DNA of 64,000 bases from Aquimarina rhabdastrellae. GTDB lineage: Bacteria > Bacteroidota > Bacteroidia > Flavobacteriales > Flavobacteriaceae. The stretch spans positions 1 through 64,000 of the forward strand of contig CANDNT010000010.1 in the NCBI GenBank assembly GCA_947387485.1, read 5' to 3'. Below the pieces are notes generated by a model. That model saw nothing but the letters and a program-made list of their open reading frames with translations, ran no database searches and was not told the DNA's origin. Position 1 is the first letter of the stretch, and the number at the start of each line of letters is the position of its first letter. Position numbers and translations under genes: made by a program. Of the stretch, positions 16,294 to 26,120 are shown in pieces.

Positions 16294-18717
16294 TCAATCA
16301 ATCAAAAAACTACTATTAAATATCTTGTTGTTATCGTCTATAATACGATAGCTATAAAGTCCTCTAGCTAAGTTGTCATTTATAAAAGTAACTTGCTGTC
16401 CGTCTTCTTTTGTTTTTAATTCTTTATGGTATATTCTTCTTCCTAACATATCTACAACAGTAAGTGTAACATACCTTGAGCTATTAGGTAATTTTATTGT
16501 TGTTTTTCCTCTAAATGGATTAGGATAGTTATATACTTGTTCTTTTACTATTACAGTTTCTTCTGTTACAGATAAGGTTTCTTGCACGTCAAACGTTACA
16601 TTATTCACTTCTAATTCAAATGAATTGAATGTACTATAGTCACCTTGTATAGAGAAGACCACGCTACGTATGTTTTGAATTTCTTCTGCTACATTATTGG
16701 CATTTAAAAATTCTTCAAAAAGGATAGTACGTCTCTCTGTCTCTTCATAAGCTGGTAGTGTATATCGTAACCTATTGTTCCAATCTTCAAGGTTTTCGGT
16801 TACCAAAATAACTTCTACAGGTCTTGTATTTTTTATATCAAAAGTAATCGCTTCATATTCACTCGCATCTAGTGTAAGGTCACCTGCCAAAATATTTCGG
16901 AATACATTGAATGTACCTTTAACCTCTCCTATAACTTCAATACCACGTTCAATTACATATGTATCAGTGTTTGCATTTATCACCTCATCTTGTGCCATAA
17001 TGTCGATTACATCAACTATTGCTTCTTCATCCAAATGATCTACACCCCAAGGTCCATCTGCAAGATATAAAGCATCACTTCTATTAGAGTTCTCGGCTAC
17101 AAGAGATAATCCTGCATCAAATAAATATCCTGTAGGTACTGTTACTGTTTGTGTCCATTCTCCATTAAGTGAAATTTCTTTTGAATAGTCTTCACGTTCA
17201 GAAAATTCTGTTCTAGCAATACTTGCATTAATATTTGCATAGGATGCATTAGATTTATTCGTTAGTACTAATTCTAATGTTCCATTTTGATATTTCCCTT
17301 CACTTATAAATACTGTAGGAACTCTATCTTCTACCACATCTGCTGTAACTACTTTTTCTTGCTGTAAAGTCCTTATTATTTCGTTTGCTAGCGTCGCCAC
17401 TTGTCCTACAGAACATCCCCATAATTGAAAATTTATATAAGATCCAGCAGGATACTCTTCAATATTCCATCTACTGTGTAATTTGTATTCTTGAGGATTC
17501 TCTTGAATAGAGAAACTTACTGCATATTCAATATTTCCATTATCACGCTCTATTACTGCATAAATAACTTGATATCCTTGAATGTTTACGTTACGTACAT
17601 CTTTTAGTTTTGAACCATTTAAACGATCACAAATCATTTTTGAATGATCATAAACACTGGTTGCTGTTCGTGTCGCTAATCCTGCTGATACTCTTTTATC
17701 TCCATTGTAATAATCTACAGCAAAAACTTCAGTTGCATTAGTGATTTCTAACAAGTCACCTGGGCTAGATACATAAGGCGTCTCGGTATAAAACATTCCT
17801 GTTTGTGGGAAATAATGATCCAATGTACTGGTTCCACTGCTACTCCTCCGATATGGAGTTTGCGAGGATTTTTTATTAAGTGCTGTATTGTTTTTTGCTC
17901 TTTTAAAATTTCGCTTAGCAATTAATGTAGCTAGATTTCCATTGCTTTCTAATCCTCCATTATTTGCAGAGTAGATATCTGTAGCAGAGTCAACATCTGC
18001 ATAATTATTAGTTGTCATCGCACTATAAGGACTTGCTGTAATATAGAATACTGCATCATTAAAATCATTATCACAAGACCCATAATCTCTACGGATGTCC
18101 TCAAAACCTAATATCACTCTTTCATTTTCTGGGTCTTGCAATAATACATTATGGTATCTCAAATCTGGATTACTTTCTGGGTTGTAATCTGGGTTAGAAT
18201 ACAACTGCCAGTATCCTGATGTTACTTGCTGTCCATTCCAGGCATTGGCTAGTAAAACCCAGCCAATACCTGTTCCTGCTTCAAAATTTCCTATCTTAAC
18301 TTTATTACCTGCTTCTAATCCTCCACCACTACCTAGTGCCGATACATTAGGAAAAATAATTGTTATATCTTCTGGATCTGGTACTGTAGGTGATGGATTA
18401 TTTATATCATATGTATAAAATCCTAAAACATTTCTGTATCCTGCTCCTTCACTTACAAAAGTTACCCAGATATCGGCATCTTCTTGCAGCATAATATCCG
18501 TATCATATCCTGACGAAATATAATGTGGGTTATATTCTGGCACCGGGTAACTTTCTGGTAAAGAACTATCTATCAATTCTAGTGTTTCTACACTAACTAT
18601 ATCGTTATCATCTAAATATAATGGAGTTCCATTTGAAGTATAACTTCCTAAATAATTATAGTTTTGAGCACTTATTGTTGTTATGCTTAATATCGTAAGT
18701 AGTAGTAGGTATCTCAT
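16294..18717 (-). CDS. Secreted DUF4114 protein with T9SS sorting domain
   Basis: This 807-residue exported protein has a signal peptide (ending ISAQ, about residue 18). The N-terminal third contains a DUF4114 domain with the signature ILGFEDIRRDYGSCDNDFNDAVFYI near 205-228, a Ca-binding type of motif found in surface proteins. A long beta-rich middle follows, including a module with VFSIQGDYSTFNSFELEVNNVTF. The end (about 725-807) is a type A C-terminal sorting domain: YNYPNPFRGKTTIKL, DMLGRRIY and GLYSYRI. It therefore should be secreted by the type IX system and be attached or released at the surface. No enzyme motif is visible, and adhesion or a structural role is likely. Confidence 0.88.
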   Translation of the reverse strand: MRYLLLLTILSITTISAQNYNYLGSYTSNGTPLYLDDNDIVSVETLELIDSSLPESYPVPEYNPHYISSGYDTDIMLQEDADIWVTFVSEGAGYRNVLGFYTYDINNPSPTVPDPEDITIIFPNVSALGSGGGLEAGNKVKIGNFEAGTGIGWVLLANAWNGQQVTSGYWQLYSNPDYNPESNPDLRYHNVLLQDPENERVILGFEDIRRDYGSCDNDFNDAVFYITASPYSAMTTNNYADVDSATDIYSANNGGLESNGNLATLIAKRNFKRAKNNTALNKKSSQTPYRRSSSGTSTLDHYFPQTGMFYTETPYVSSPGDLLEITNATEVFAVDYYNGDKRVSAGLATRTATSVYDHSKMICDRLNGSKLKDVRNVNIQGYQVIYAVIERDNGNIEYAVSFSIQENPQEYKLHSRWNIEEYPAGSYINFQLWGCSVGQVATLANEIIRTLQQEKVVTADVVEDRVPTVFISEGKYQNGTLELVLTNKSNASYANINASIARTEFSEREDYSKEISLNGEWTQTVTVPTGYLFDAGLSLVAENSNRSDALYLADGPWGVDHLDEEAIVDVIDIMAQDEVINANTDTYVIERGIEVIGEVKGTFNVFRNILAGDLTLDASEYEAITFDIKNTRPVEVILVTENLEDWNNRLRYTLPAYEETERRTILFEEFLNANNVAEEIQNIRSVVFSIQGDYSTFNSFELEVNNVTFDVQETLSVTEETVIVKEQVYNYPNPFRGKTTIKLPNSSRYVTLTVVDMLGRRIYHKELKTKEDGQQVTFINDNLARGLYSYRIIDDNNKIFNSSFLID

Positions 18718-18852
18718 AACTTGTTCATTTTGGTTACCTCAAAACTACAGCAGAATACCTCTTTTTTATTTCATTTTTCGATGAATGAATCTTAAGTGTA
18801 GACGAATAGATTCATTTTTAAAACAAATCGTAACAAACAGAAATACAATATT

Positions 18853-19611
18853 TTAAAATCCTAAATAATCTTTTAAAGCATCTTTATACGATTTTCCTAT
18901 AGGCAATTTCATCTTACCTATTTCTACAGTATTTCCTTCAATTGTTTTAATATTATTTAGTGCAATAATATAGGATCTATGGATTCTTAAAAATCTATTT
19001 TTAGGAAGTGTGTCTTCTAAATTTCTAAGCGTATTTAAACTCAAAATCTTTGTATTGTCATTGAGATAAAAACTCACATACTCAAGAGCCCCTTCTATAT
19101 ACAAAATGTCACTAAAAGCTATACGATGGATTTTCTTATCAGACTTAATGGTTATAAAGTCTTCAGTATTATCTAAATTATTTATGTGGTTATGTTTTAC
19201 TTGATCAAAAGAATTATCATCATAAGCACTAGCTTTTCTTTTTATAGTTATTAATTCTTTAATCTTGTTGGCTGCTTGAATAAACCTAGGGAAAGATATA
19301 GGTTTAACGATATAATCATTCACATTAAGCTGGTAACCTTCTAGCGCATATTCTGGATATGCTGAGGTAATGACAGTACATGTTTTTTGCTCTATAGATT
19401 TTAAGAAATCAATCCCCGTAATTTCGGGCATTTGTATATCTAGAAAAAGAATATCAACATTACCATTTTCAATTAAAGAAAGGGCTTCTAGCGGAGACTC
19501 AAAAGAACCAATACATTTTAGATACGGAATGCGTTGTATATATTGTTCTAATAAATTTCTTGCCAAAACCTCATCATCTACAATAACACATTGTACATAT
19601 TCTCCTATCAT
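18853..19611 (-). CDS. LytTR-family response regulator
   Basis: This 252-residue regulator has an N-terminal receiver domain (VIVDDEVLARNLLEQYI near 9-25, phospho-acceptor Asp in DILFLDIQMPEITG near 57, Lys in YIVKPISF near 104) and a C-terminal LytTR DNA-binding domain with FLRIHRSYIIALNNI near 205. LytTR proteins bind direct repeats of promoters. Its start overlaps the stop of the sensor kinase by 4 bp (ATGA), so the pair is translationally coupled. The divergent TonB-receptor gene 1.3 kb away is a plausible target. Confidence 0.93.
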   Translation of the reverse strand: MIGEYVQCVIVDDEVLARNLLEQYIQRIPYLKCIGSFESPLEALSLIENGNVDILFLDIQMPEITGIDFLKSIEQKTCTVITSAYPEYALEGYQLNVNDYIVKPISFPRFIQAANKIKELITIKRKASAYDDNSFDQVKHNHINNLDNTEDFITIKSDKKIHRIAFSDILYIEGALEYVSFYLNDNTKILSLNTLRNLEDTLPKNRFLRIHRSYIIALNNIKTIEGNTVEIGKMKLPIGKSYKDALKDYLGF

Positions 19612-20636
19612 GTCAATTCAATTTTTAAAATTACTTTAAAAGTATCTTGATCTTGTATAGATAATTTATGTTTATCTGGGTAAATTAAATTTAATCGTTT
19701 TTTTACATTATCAAGTCCTATTCCTCCTTCTCCTACAAGCATATGCGCTCTGCTCATTTGTGGTTTACTATTTTCTATTTCAAAACTTAAAGATTTCGCT
19801 TCAAAATGCACTTTAATGTTTACAAATCCTGTTTTATCTTTTTCAATTAGGCTATGCTTAAAGCTGTTTTCGATAAACGGAATAAGAATCATTGGAGCTA
19901 TCTTTATTTGTAGGTCTTTAGTTTCAGGAATATTATAACTTATATTTTGTTCATGTGTTGTTTTTATTTGCTGAAAAATTATATAATGCTCGATATAACT
20001 TAATTCTTTTATTAATGGTATGTAATCTTCTTTACAGTCATACAAGACAAACCGAAGCATATCTGATAATGATAAAATTTGATCTGGAGCGTTCTCATTA
20101 CCAGAGTATGTTAGTGAATAAATGTTATTTAAAGCATTAAATAAGAAATGAGGATTAATTTGAGATTTTAAAAATTTAAGCTCATTATCTACGTTTTCTC
20201 TTTTAAGCTCTTCAAACTTCTTTTGTAATTTTATTTGATGCCGTTGTAAACCTATAGAAAGACTCACAAAAAAAGCTAGCCCCATTATAATAGAGTAAAA
20301 GAAATATCGTAAAATCCCATCTGGTTCATGATCATTTATATTATCTCCTTCATCTGCAAAAAAACCTTCTGGAATAAACAAACTATCTGTTAAGTATATC
20401 CCTAAAAGTATACTAAACCAGAATATAATAACGTATTTATAATATTTTTTTGAATTATTTTCATCATAATATCTAGGCAATAAAAACTCTAAATTACCGT
20501 AGAAAACAATCACTTGTAACCCTGTAAAAAACATAGCCACAGCAATTGGGTATTTATCATCTGTATTTAAGGAAACAAAGAAAAAGAATAGCCAAACTAA
20601 AATCCAGCCCCATATACTTCTTAAAATATTCATCAT
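19608..20636 (-). CDS. LytS-type sensor histidine kinase
   Basis: This 342-residue protein has about four transmembrane helices in its first 150 residues, a short coil (QRHQIKLQKKFEELKRENVDNELKFLKSQ), then the His_kinase box QINPHFLFNALNNIYSL with the phospho-accepting His near residue 175, and a short HATPase region with IENSFKHS near 255 and GGIGLDNVKKRLNLIYP near 308. The layout matches the LytS/YehU group, which pairs with LytTR regulators. There is no extracytoplasmic sensor domain, so the ligand is probably sensed in the membrane. Confidence 0.92.
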   Translation of the reverse strand: MMNILRSIWGWILVWLFFFFVSLNTDDKYPIAVAMFFTGLQVIVFYGNLEFLLPRYYDENNSKKYYKYVIIFWFSILLGIYLTDSLFIPEGFFADEGDNINDHEPDGILRYFFYSIIMGLAFFVSLSIGLQRHQIKLQKKFEELKRENVDNELKFLKSQINPHFLFNALNNIYSLTYSGNENAPDQILSLSDMLRFVLYDCKEDYIPLIKELSYIEHYIIFQQIKTTHEQNISYNIPETKDLQIKIAPMILIPFIENSFKHSLIEKDKTGFVNIKVHFEAKSLSFEIENSKPQMSRAHMLVGEGGIGLDNVKKRLNLIYPDKHKLSIQDQDTFKVILKIELT

Positions 20637-20897
20637 CTTGAAAGTAGTTGTTTTTACAATAAGCTCAGTTTTTTAATTATAGTAAAGCTATTTAATTTTA
20701 ACCTTATATTTTCCTAAGGTATCTCTTTTTCTATTAACTGTTATTTTTATACTATTAATTTAAGCTTTTCGTCAATAAATTAAGTAATACTACGTTTCTT
20801 TACATTAATAGAGGGAAACCCTCATTTCATAGATTTTTTTTTTAATAACTATTCCTTTCAATCATTTTTGATTTGCTAAACTCTTCAAGATTACTAT

Positions 20898-23261
20898 ATG
20901 AAGCACTTAAGAATCATGTTATTTTTATGTATGATAGTTCCTTTGGCTATACATGCTCAACAGAAACATAGTATCAGTGGTACTATAAAAGACATCAATA
21001 ATGGGGAAACACTCCTGGGAGCAACTGTTTATTTAAAAGATACCTCTATAGGTACTGTTACCAATGAGTACGGTTTCTTTTCTATTACTGCACCAGCAGG
21101 TTCCTACACTATTGTTATCAATTATATCGGGTATGATGATATTACAAAAACTATCACACTCGATAAAGATCAAAAATTAAACTTTGAATTGACTACTAGT
21201 GTTGCTCAATTAGATGAGGTGGTTGTTACTGCTGACGAAACTAAACGTATCAACATTAAAAAGCCAGAAATGAGTACAATTAAACTCAAAGCTGCACAGA
21301 TTAAACAAATACCTGTAGCATTGGGTGAAGTAGATTTATTAAAATCCATTCAGTTATTACCTGGAGTTTCTAATGGTGGTGAAGGTACTGGTGGTTTTAA
21401 TGTAAGAGGTGGTGCTGCCGATCAAAACCTTGTATTACTTGATGAAGCTATTATCTATAACACTTCTCACCTATTTGGATTCTTTTCAGTTTTTAATGCA
21501 GATGCAATTAAGGATTTAAAATTGTATAAAGGAGGGATTCCTGCTCAATTTGGTGGTCGTGCTTCTTCAGTTTTAGACGTACGTCAAAAAGATGGTAACA
21601 GTAAAAACTTTAAACTTACTGGAGGAATTGGATTGGTTTCAAGTCGATTGGCTATAGAGGGTCCTACCATTAAAGACAAAGGTTCTTTTTTACTAGCTGG
21701 TAGAGCTTCTTATGCACATTTATTTCTAAGTGATAATAGTGCTAATTTCTACGATATTAATTTTAAAACGAATTACGAATTCGATGAAAAAAATAAAGTA
21801 TACTTATCCGGATATTTAGGTAGAGATGGATTAGAGTTCGGGAGTTCGTTTAATAATACTTATGGAAACTTTTCTGGAAACCTAAGGTGGAATCATATTT
21901 TTAATGATAAGCTTTTCTCAAATCTTTCATTGATTTATAGTAATTACGATTACAATTTAACCTTAGATTTTATTGGTCTGGATTGGAAATCTGACATCGC
22001 TAATTACAATCTTAAGTATGATATGAATTATTATATGAATAATAAACTTAAGTTTCGTATGGGGGTTAGTGGTATTTATTATGATTTCAATCCTGGAGAA
22101 GTTGCTCCTGCCAATGAGGAATCTAGTATTAATTACAGAAAACTAGATGATAAGACTGCTCTAGAAACTGGTATATACATTAGTGCCGAGCATAAAATTA
22201 CTGATAAATTAACTGCATCTTATGGTTTACGCTATAGCAACTTTTTAAGATTAGGTGCTCAACCTTTAAGTGTTTATGCAAATGATTTACCAGTAATCTA
22301 TAATGCAGATTTAGGTATTTATGAGCGTGCAGATGCTATAGGTGTTGTTGATTATGGTAGTGGTGAAACTATCGAAACTTTTGGTAATCTAGAGCCTCGT
22401 CTTGCTTTATCTTATCAATTAAATAGTTCATCATCGGTTAAGCTTAGTTACAATCGTATGGCACAGTATTTACATTTAATTTCTAATACGGCTTCTGTTA
22501 CGCCTCTTGATGTTTGGGCACCTAGCGGAAAATATATAAAGCCTCAAATAGCTGATCAATATGCTGTAGGATATTTTAAAAACTTTAAAGACAATGTATA
22601 TTCTCTAGAAGTCGAAGCTTATTATAAAACAATCGATAACCGCGTAGATTATATCGATGGTTCTGATATTATTGCTAATAATACGATAGAAACCGAAATC
22701 CTAAATGGTGAAGCGCGTTCTTATGGTTTAGAAATTTTGGCAAAAAAGAACACTGGTCGCCTTACAGGATGGTTAGCTTATACTTTATCAAAATCTGAAC
22801 AACGTACATTGGGTGGTGCTTCTGGTGGTCCTGGAGTCAATAATGGAGATTGGTATAATACTGCTTATGACCGTACACATGATATTTCGCTTACTGCTAA
22901 TTATAAATTAAATGAAAAATGGAGCGTAGGTACAAACTTTGTTTTTCAAACAGGAAGACCTGTTACCTATCCTAATGGGCAATTTGAATATCAAGGATTA
23001 TCAATTCCTAGTTATGATAGTAGAAATGCAAACAGATTGCCTGCTTATCACAGGTTAGACATTTCTGCAACTTATAAGCCTAACAGGCGTCCTAATAAAA
23101 AATGGAAAGGCGAATGGGTTTTTGGTATCTATAACCTCTATAATCGAACAAATGCCAACTCAATATCTTTTGGACAAAATACCGATACTGGGCTTAATGA
23201 AGCTACTAAGACCTATATTTTTGGGATACTTCCTGCTATTACTTACAACTTTAAATTTTAG
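20898..23261 (+). CDS. TonB-dependent receptor with carboxypeptidase-like N-domain
   Basis: This 787-residue outer-membrane protein starts with a signal peptide (ending IHAQ, about 21). A CarboxypepD_reg-like domain follows (about 25-100, SISGTIKDINNGETLLGATVYLKDTSIGTVTNEYGFFS), then the plug, with DEVVVTADE, TGGFNVRGGAADQNLVLLDE near 165-185 and QFGGRASSVLDVR near 220, and the beta barrel ending in an aromatic C-terminal residue (YNFKF). It imports a ligand using TonB energy. It is followed directly by a DUF4249 lipoprotein gene and is divergent from a LytS/LytR pair, a common flavobacterial arrangement. The ligand is unknown. Confidence 0.92.
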   Translation: MKHLRIMLFLCMIVPLAIHAQQKHSISGTIKDINNGETLLGATVYLKDTSIGTVTNEYGFFSITAPAGSYTIVINYIGYDDITKTITLDKDQKLNFELTTSVAQLDEVVVTADETKRINIKKPEMSTIKLKAAQIKQIPVALGEVDLLKSIQLLPGVSNGGEGTGGFNVRGGAADQNLVLLDEAIIYNTSHLFGFFSVFNADAIKDLKLYKGGIPAQFGGRASSVLDVRQKDGNSKNFKLTGGIGLVSSRLAIEGPTIKDKGSFLLAGRASYAHLFLSDNSANFYDINFKTNYEFDEKNKVYLSGYLGRDGLEFGSSFNNTYGNFSGNLRWNHIFNDKLFSNLSLIYSNYDYNLTLDFIGLDWKSDIANYNLKYDMNYYMNNKLKFRMGVSGIYYDFNPGEVAPANEESSINYRKLDDKTALETGIYISAEHKITDKLTASYGLRYSNFLRLGAQPLSVYANDLPVIYNADLGIYERADAIGVVDYGSGETIETFGNLEPRLALSYQLNSSSSVKLSYNRMAQYLHLISNTASVTPLDVWAPSGKYIKPQIADQYAVGYFKNFKDNVYSLEVEAYYKTIDNRVDYIDGSDIIANNTIETEILNGEARSYGLEILAKKNTGRLTGWLAYTLSKSEQRTLGGASGGPGVNNGDWYNTAYDRTHDISLTANYKLNEKWSVGTNFVFQTGRPVTYPNGQFEYQGLSIPSYDSRNANRLPAYHRLDISATYKPNRRPNKKWKGEWVFGIYNLYNRTNANSISFGQNTDTGLNEATKTYIFGILPAITYNFKF

Positions 23262-23265
23262 ACTT

Positions 23266-24108
23266 ATGACCACTATAGCAAAATATTTATTTCCAATAAT
23301 CATTGTTGCTCTTACTTTGGTTTCTTGCGAAGAAACTGTAGATATTGATGTTCCAGAAGGAGCACCTCGATTAGTTATTGAAGCTGATATATTATGGGAA
23401 AAAGGAACTGTAGGTAATGAGCAAAATATAAAATTGAGTTTATCTACTCCATTTTTTGATACTACACCTGTACCTGTAACAGATGCTACTATAACGCTTA
23501 CAAAAAATGATGACCAAAGTAGTATATCTTTTATTCATCAAAATGATGGTATCTATACCACTTCTAATTTTGTTCCTCAAATAGGACAAACTTATACGCT
23601 AGAAGTAGTTCATGATAATGAGACTTATATTGCTACTGAATCCATGATTACTGTACCCGAAATTAATAGAGTAGAACAAAGTCTTACTAATGAATTTGGC
23701 AGTGAACTTATAGAAATTAGTGCTTATTATGATGATCCTGCAGATGAAGATAATTTTTATAGCGCTCGATTTAGTGCTCAAGATGAATTGTTACCTACTA
23801 TTTTTTCTCAAGATGATGAGTTTTCAAACGGAAATGAAATGTCTTTTGATTGGACTAATGAAGATGAGGATGAAAATGATGACTTAGAAGTTGGAGATAT
23901 TGTAGCTATTGAAATTTCTGGTATTTCTGAACGCTACTATAACTATTTAGATTTATTATTAGAACAATCTGGAGGTGACGGAGGTCCTTTTGGTAGTACG
24001 CCCGCTGCTTTAAGAGGAAATTGCGTTAACCAAACAAATCCAGATCATTACCCCCAAGGTTATTTTAGGTTAAGTGAAGTTGTGAGAACAACTTATACGG
24101 TACAATAA
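23266..24108 (+). CDS. DUF4249 lipoprotein, partner of the TonB receptor
   Basis: From ATG 23266 this is a 280-residue lipoprotein: signal MTTIAKYLFPIIIVALTLVSC with lipobox LVSC, Cys near 21. The start was chosen because it gives a proper signal, lies 5 bp after the TonB-receptor stop, and excludes an overlap of 140 bp into that gene. The mature part is acidic and beta-rich and fits DUF4249 (EETVDIDVPEGAPRLVIEADI and, near the end, YPQGYFRLSEVVRT). Such proteins are thought to be surface partners of TonB receptors. A long AT-rich hairpin (24131-24185) lies between its stop and the converging VOC gene. Confidence 0.85.
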   Translation: MTTIAKYLFPIIIVALTLVSCEETVDIDVPEGAPRLVIEADILWEKGTVGNEQNIKLSLSTPFFDTTPVPVTDATITLTKNDDQSSISFIHQNDGIYTTSNFVPQIGQTYTLEVVHDNETYIATESMITVPEINRVEQSLTNEFGSELIEISAYYDDPADEDNFYSARFSAQDELLPTIFSQDDEFSNGNEMSFDWTNEDEDENDDLEVGDIVAIEISGISERYYNYLDLLLEQSGGDGGPFGSTPAALRGNCVNQTNPDHYPQGYFRLSEVVRTTYTVQ

Positions 24109-24171
24109 AAGACACCTACCCTAGATTTTTAGAGTGCCCAAATTATAAAATCACTTTATATGTTTTTATAA

Positions 24172-24828
24172 TTATAGGGTACTCTCAATCTTTTCTCCAT
24201 TAAACTTAAAATTAAAAGTTCCTTTAATTTCAAATGGGCTACTGTATACTATGTCATCCTGAGGATACCATTTTTTCTTATTCTTATCTATTAAAATAAA
24301 TAATCCTTCCTCATCTCCTAAGGCACAAAAGCGATCAAAACCATCATCAAAAATCGCTATTTCCTTTATTTTGTTGATTTCGCTATACAATAATTCTATA
24401 TTGCTTGTCGGTATTCCTATCTCACTTACATTAAGTATTTGACTGCTATCAAATCGTTGTTTAGTTTCTTGTTTTAGATTTTTTCTTGCAATAAACTCAA
24501 CTATATTATTTGCCTTATCATAAAAATAAATAGCTACTGCATTCCACGCTTTAAAATTTGCTATAGGTTTTCCTTCAACATCCATCACTACTACTCTTTC
24601 TTTTAACCAACATAAAGCTTCTTCTATTTTATTGGCTGGAATATTAAAAGCAAAATGATATGTTTTTGCGTTCTTATTATATTTAAAAGTCAATATAGAA
24701 GTTCCTGCTTTTATCGAGAAGCTAGTTGTTGATTTTTCTACTACTTTTAAATTCAATATCTGAGTATAAAATTCATATTGCTGCTCTATTGCAGTTGTTT
24801 CCAGTATTAATTCTTCTATTTTCATCAT
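24172..24828 (-). CDS. VOC/glyoxalase-superfamily protein
   Basis: This 218-residue soluble protein begins like a vicinal-oxygen-chelate domain (IEELILETTAIEQQYEFYTQILNLKVVEKSTTSFSIKAG). The second repeat starts near residue 130 (VSEIGIPTSNIELLYSEINKIKEI). The first half has the barrel pattern with HFAFNIP near 58 and NNIVEFIARK near 108, which supplies candidate metal ligands. The second half is shorter and lacks an obvious ligand set. Family members range from glyoxalases to dioxygenases and resistance proteins, so the substrate is not known. It is alone, converging with the DUF4249 gene. Confidence 0.75.
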   Translation of the reverse strand: MMKIEELILETTAIEQQYEFYTQILNLKVVEKSTTSFSIKAGTSILTFKYNKNAKTYHFAFNIPANKIEEALCWLKERVVVMDVEGKPIANFKAWNAVAIYFYDKANNIVEFIARKNLKQETKQRFDSSQILNVSEIGIPTSNIELLYSEINKIKEIAIFDDGFDRFCALGDEEGLFILIDKNKKKWYPQDDIVYSSPFEIKGTFNFKFNGEKIESTL

Positions 24829-24892
24829 GCTAGTATTAAGGTATACTAAACTACTATTTATAAACAGTTTATTTTCATGATTTTAATAGCTA

Positions 24893-24927
24893 TAAAAAAA
24901 GCAGCTATAAATTAGATTTATAACTGC
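24893..24927 (-). terminator. Intrinsic terminator of the barrel-protein operon
   Basis: gcagctataaa (24901-24911) pairs with tttataactgc (24917-24927). On the minus strand it is followed by seven T residues, about 24 bp after the stop at 24951. Confidence 0.7.
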
Positions 24928-24950
24928 TCATTAACACTTTAAAAATTATA

Positions 24951-26075
24951 CTATCGTTTACCAAATCCTGTAATTAATTGGAATGTAACACCCCAATCTG
25001 CATTAGCATCTTTTTGATAGTTTACAAAATGGTTTAGTCTTAATCGAGTATGTGGTGATAACACATAAGAAAAACTATTTATCCATTGTCCATTTAAGGT
25101 ATTAGCTAATCCTGAATCTTTAGGATTTGCAATTAATACTCCATTTGAAATATTAAATATGAATCTTCCTTTGAAATAATATTCGATATTACCTTGAAAA
25201 TTATAATTTGTTTCATCTGATCGGTGATCAACTACCGTATTTCCTATAGCCGCTTGTCCTCCAATTTTCCAGCTCTCACTTATTTTTTTCATCAGATCAA
25301 ATCCTATTCTATTAATTTGTCGAGTATCGTTTTCTGTATCTTCTAATCGCCCTGACATCGCTATAAGTCCATATTCAAAACTCTTAAAATTAGGTGTCCC
25401 TATACGTCCTGTAACTAACCATGTTCCTCTATATTCTGGTTCAATAACATTCCATTCGTCGCCTAAATCATTAGAAAACCACGCCAATGGTTTACTAATT
25501 GTTCCTCCAATAGTAGCTCCTATTTCTGCATCAAAATTTTTCGAAATTGGACTTCTAAAAAAGACTCCTGCATCTTGGTTAAATCCTATATCTTGTTTAG
25601 TCACATTAGCTGTAAAATTTGATACAGGATCTATCTTAGGGTTAAGTCCAAATCTCACCGAATTATATCCTACAAATAGCTTAGTTCGATCCCATTTTGT
25701 TTTAAAATTAAGTCCTAAATTTTGCAGTCTTAAACTATAAACATCTGCTCTAGTATTTTTATCACTAAAACCTCCGTTAAATTGTAATGATACTCTAGCT
25801 GCAAAATTATTTATAGCCATAAATGTGGTATATCCTTTTTGTAACTGTCTTTGATTCTTTGATAAGAATCGATATGTAATATTATTTGAAGGACCTACGT
25901 TTGAAAGATCAAAATAGTTTTCATCTCCTTCATTAAAATATCCAATATGAAAGTTTGTTTGTAAATAATGAAACTTTGTTTTTTGTTTATCTCTTTTTAT
26001 TGATTGCTGTGCGTAAAATTTCGTTGGTAATGTAAAAAAAAGACATACCAATCCTATCATGAATGTTTTATTCAT
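24951..26075 (-). CDS. Outer-membrane beta-barrel protein, unknown role
   Basis: This 374-residue protein has a signal peptide (ending FYAQ, about residue 22). The rest is made of amphipathic beta strands with turns rich in Gly, Asn and Asp (for example KTKWDRTKLFVGYNSVRFGLNPK, EIGATIGGTISKPLAWF and RFIFNISNGVLIANP), as in DUF5777/TonB-independent barrels. It ends in a basic-tail FGKR rather than a typical aromatic residue, so the barrel assignment rests on pattern only. It lies 45 bp downstream of the lipoprotein gene at 26121 and is probably co-transcribed with it. Confidence 0.65.
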   Translation of the reverse strand: MNKTFMIGLVCLFFTLPTKFYAQQSIKRDKQKTKFHYLQTNFHIGYFNEGDENYFDLSNVGPSNNITYRFLSKNQRQLQKGYTTFMAINNFAARVSLQFNGGFSDKNTRADVYSLRLQNLGLNFKTKWDRTKLFVGYNSVRFGLNPKIDPVSNFTANVTKQDIGFNQDAGVFFRSPISKNFDAEIGATIGGTISKPLAWFSNDLGDEWNVIEPEYRGTWLVTGRIGTPNFKSFEYGLIAMSGRLEDTENDTRQINRIGFDLMKKISESWKIGGQAAIGNTVVDHRSDETNYNFQGNIEYYFKGRFIFNISNGVLIANPKDSGLANTLNGQWINSFSYVLSPHTRLRLNHFVNYQKDANADWGVTFQLITGFGKR

Positions 26076-26120
26076 TTTTTTATTAATAATGTTTATGAAA
26101 AATGTGACTTGATAAAGTCT

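Noticed and set aside
23122..23265. An upstream start for the DUF4249 gene
   Set aside because: It would extend 140 bp into the TonB receptor gene and destroy the signal peptide. ATG 23266 gives a proper lipoprotein signal.
24131..24185. A long AT-rich hairpin between the DUF4249 and VOC genes
   Set aside because: It overlaps the end of the VOC gene and lacks a T tract on either strand, so it was not called as a terminator feature.
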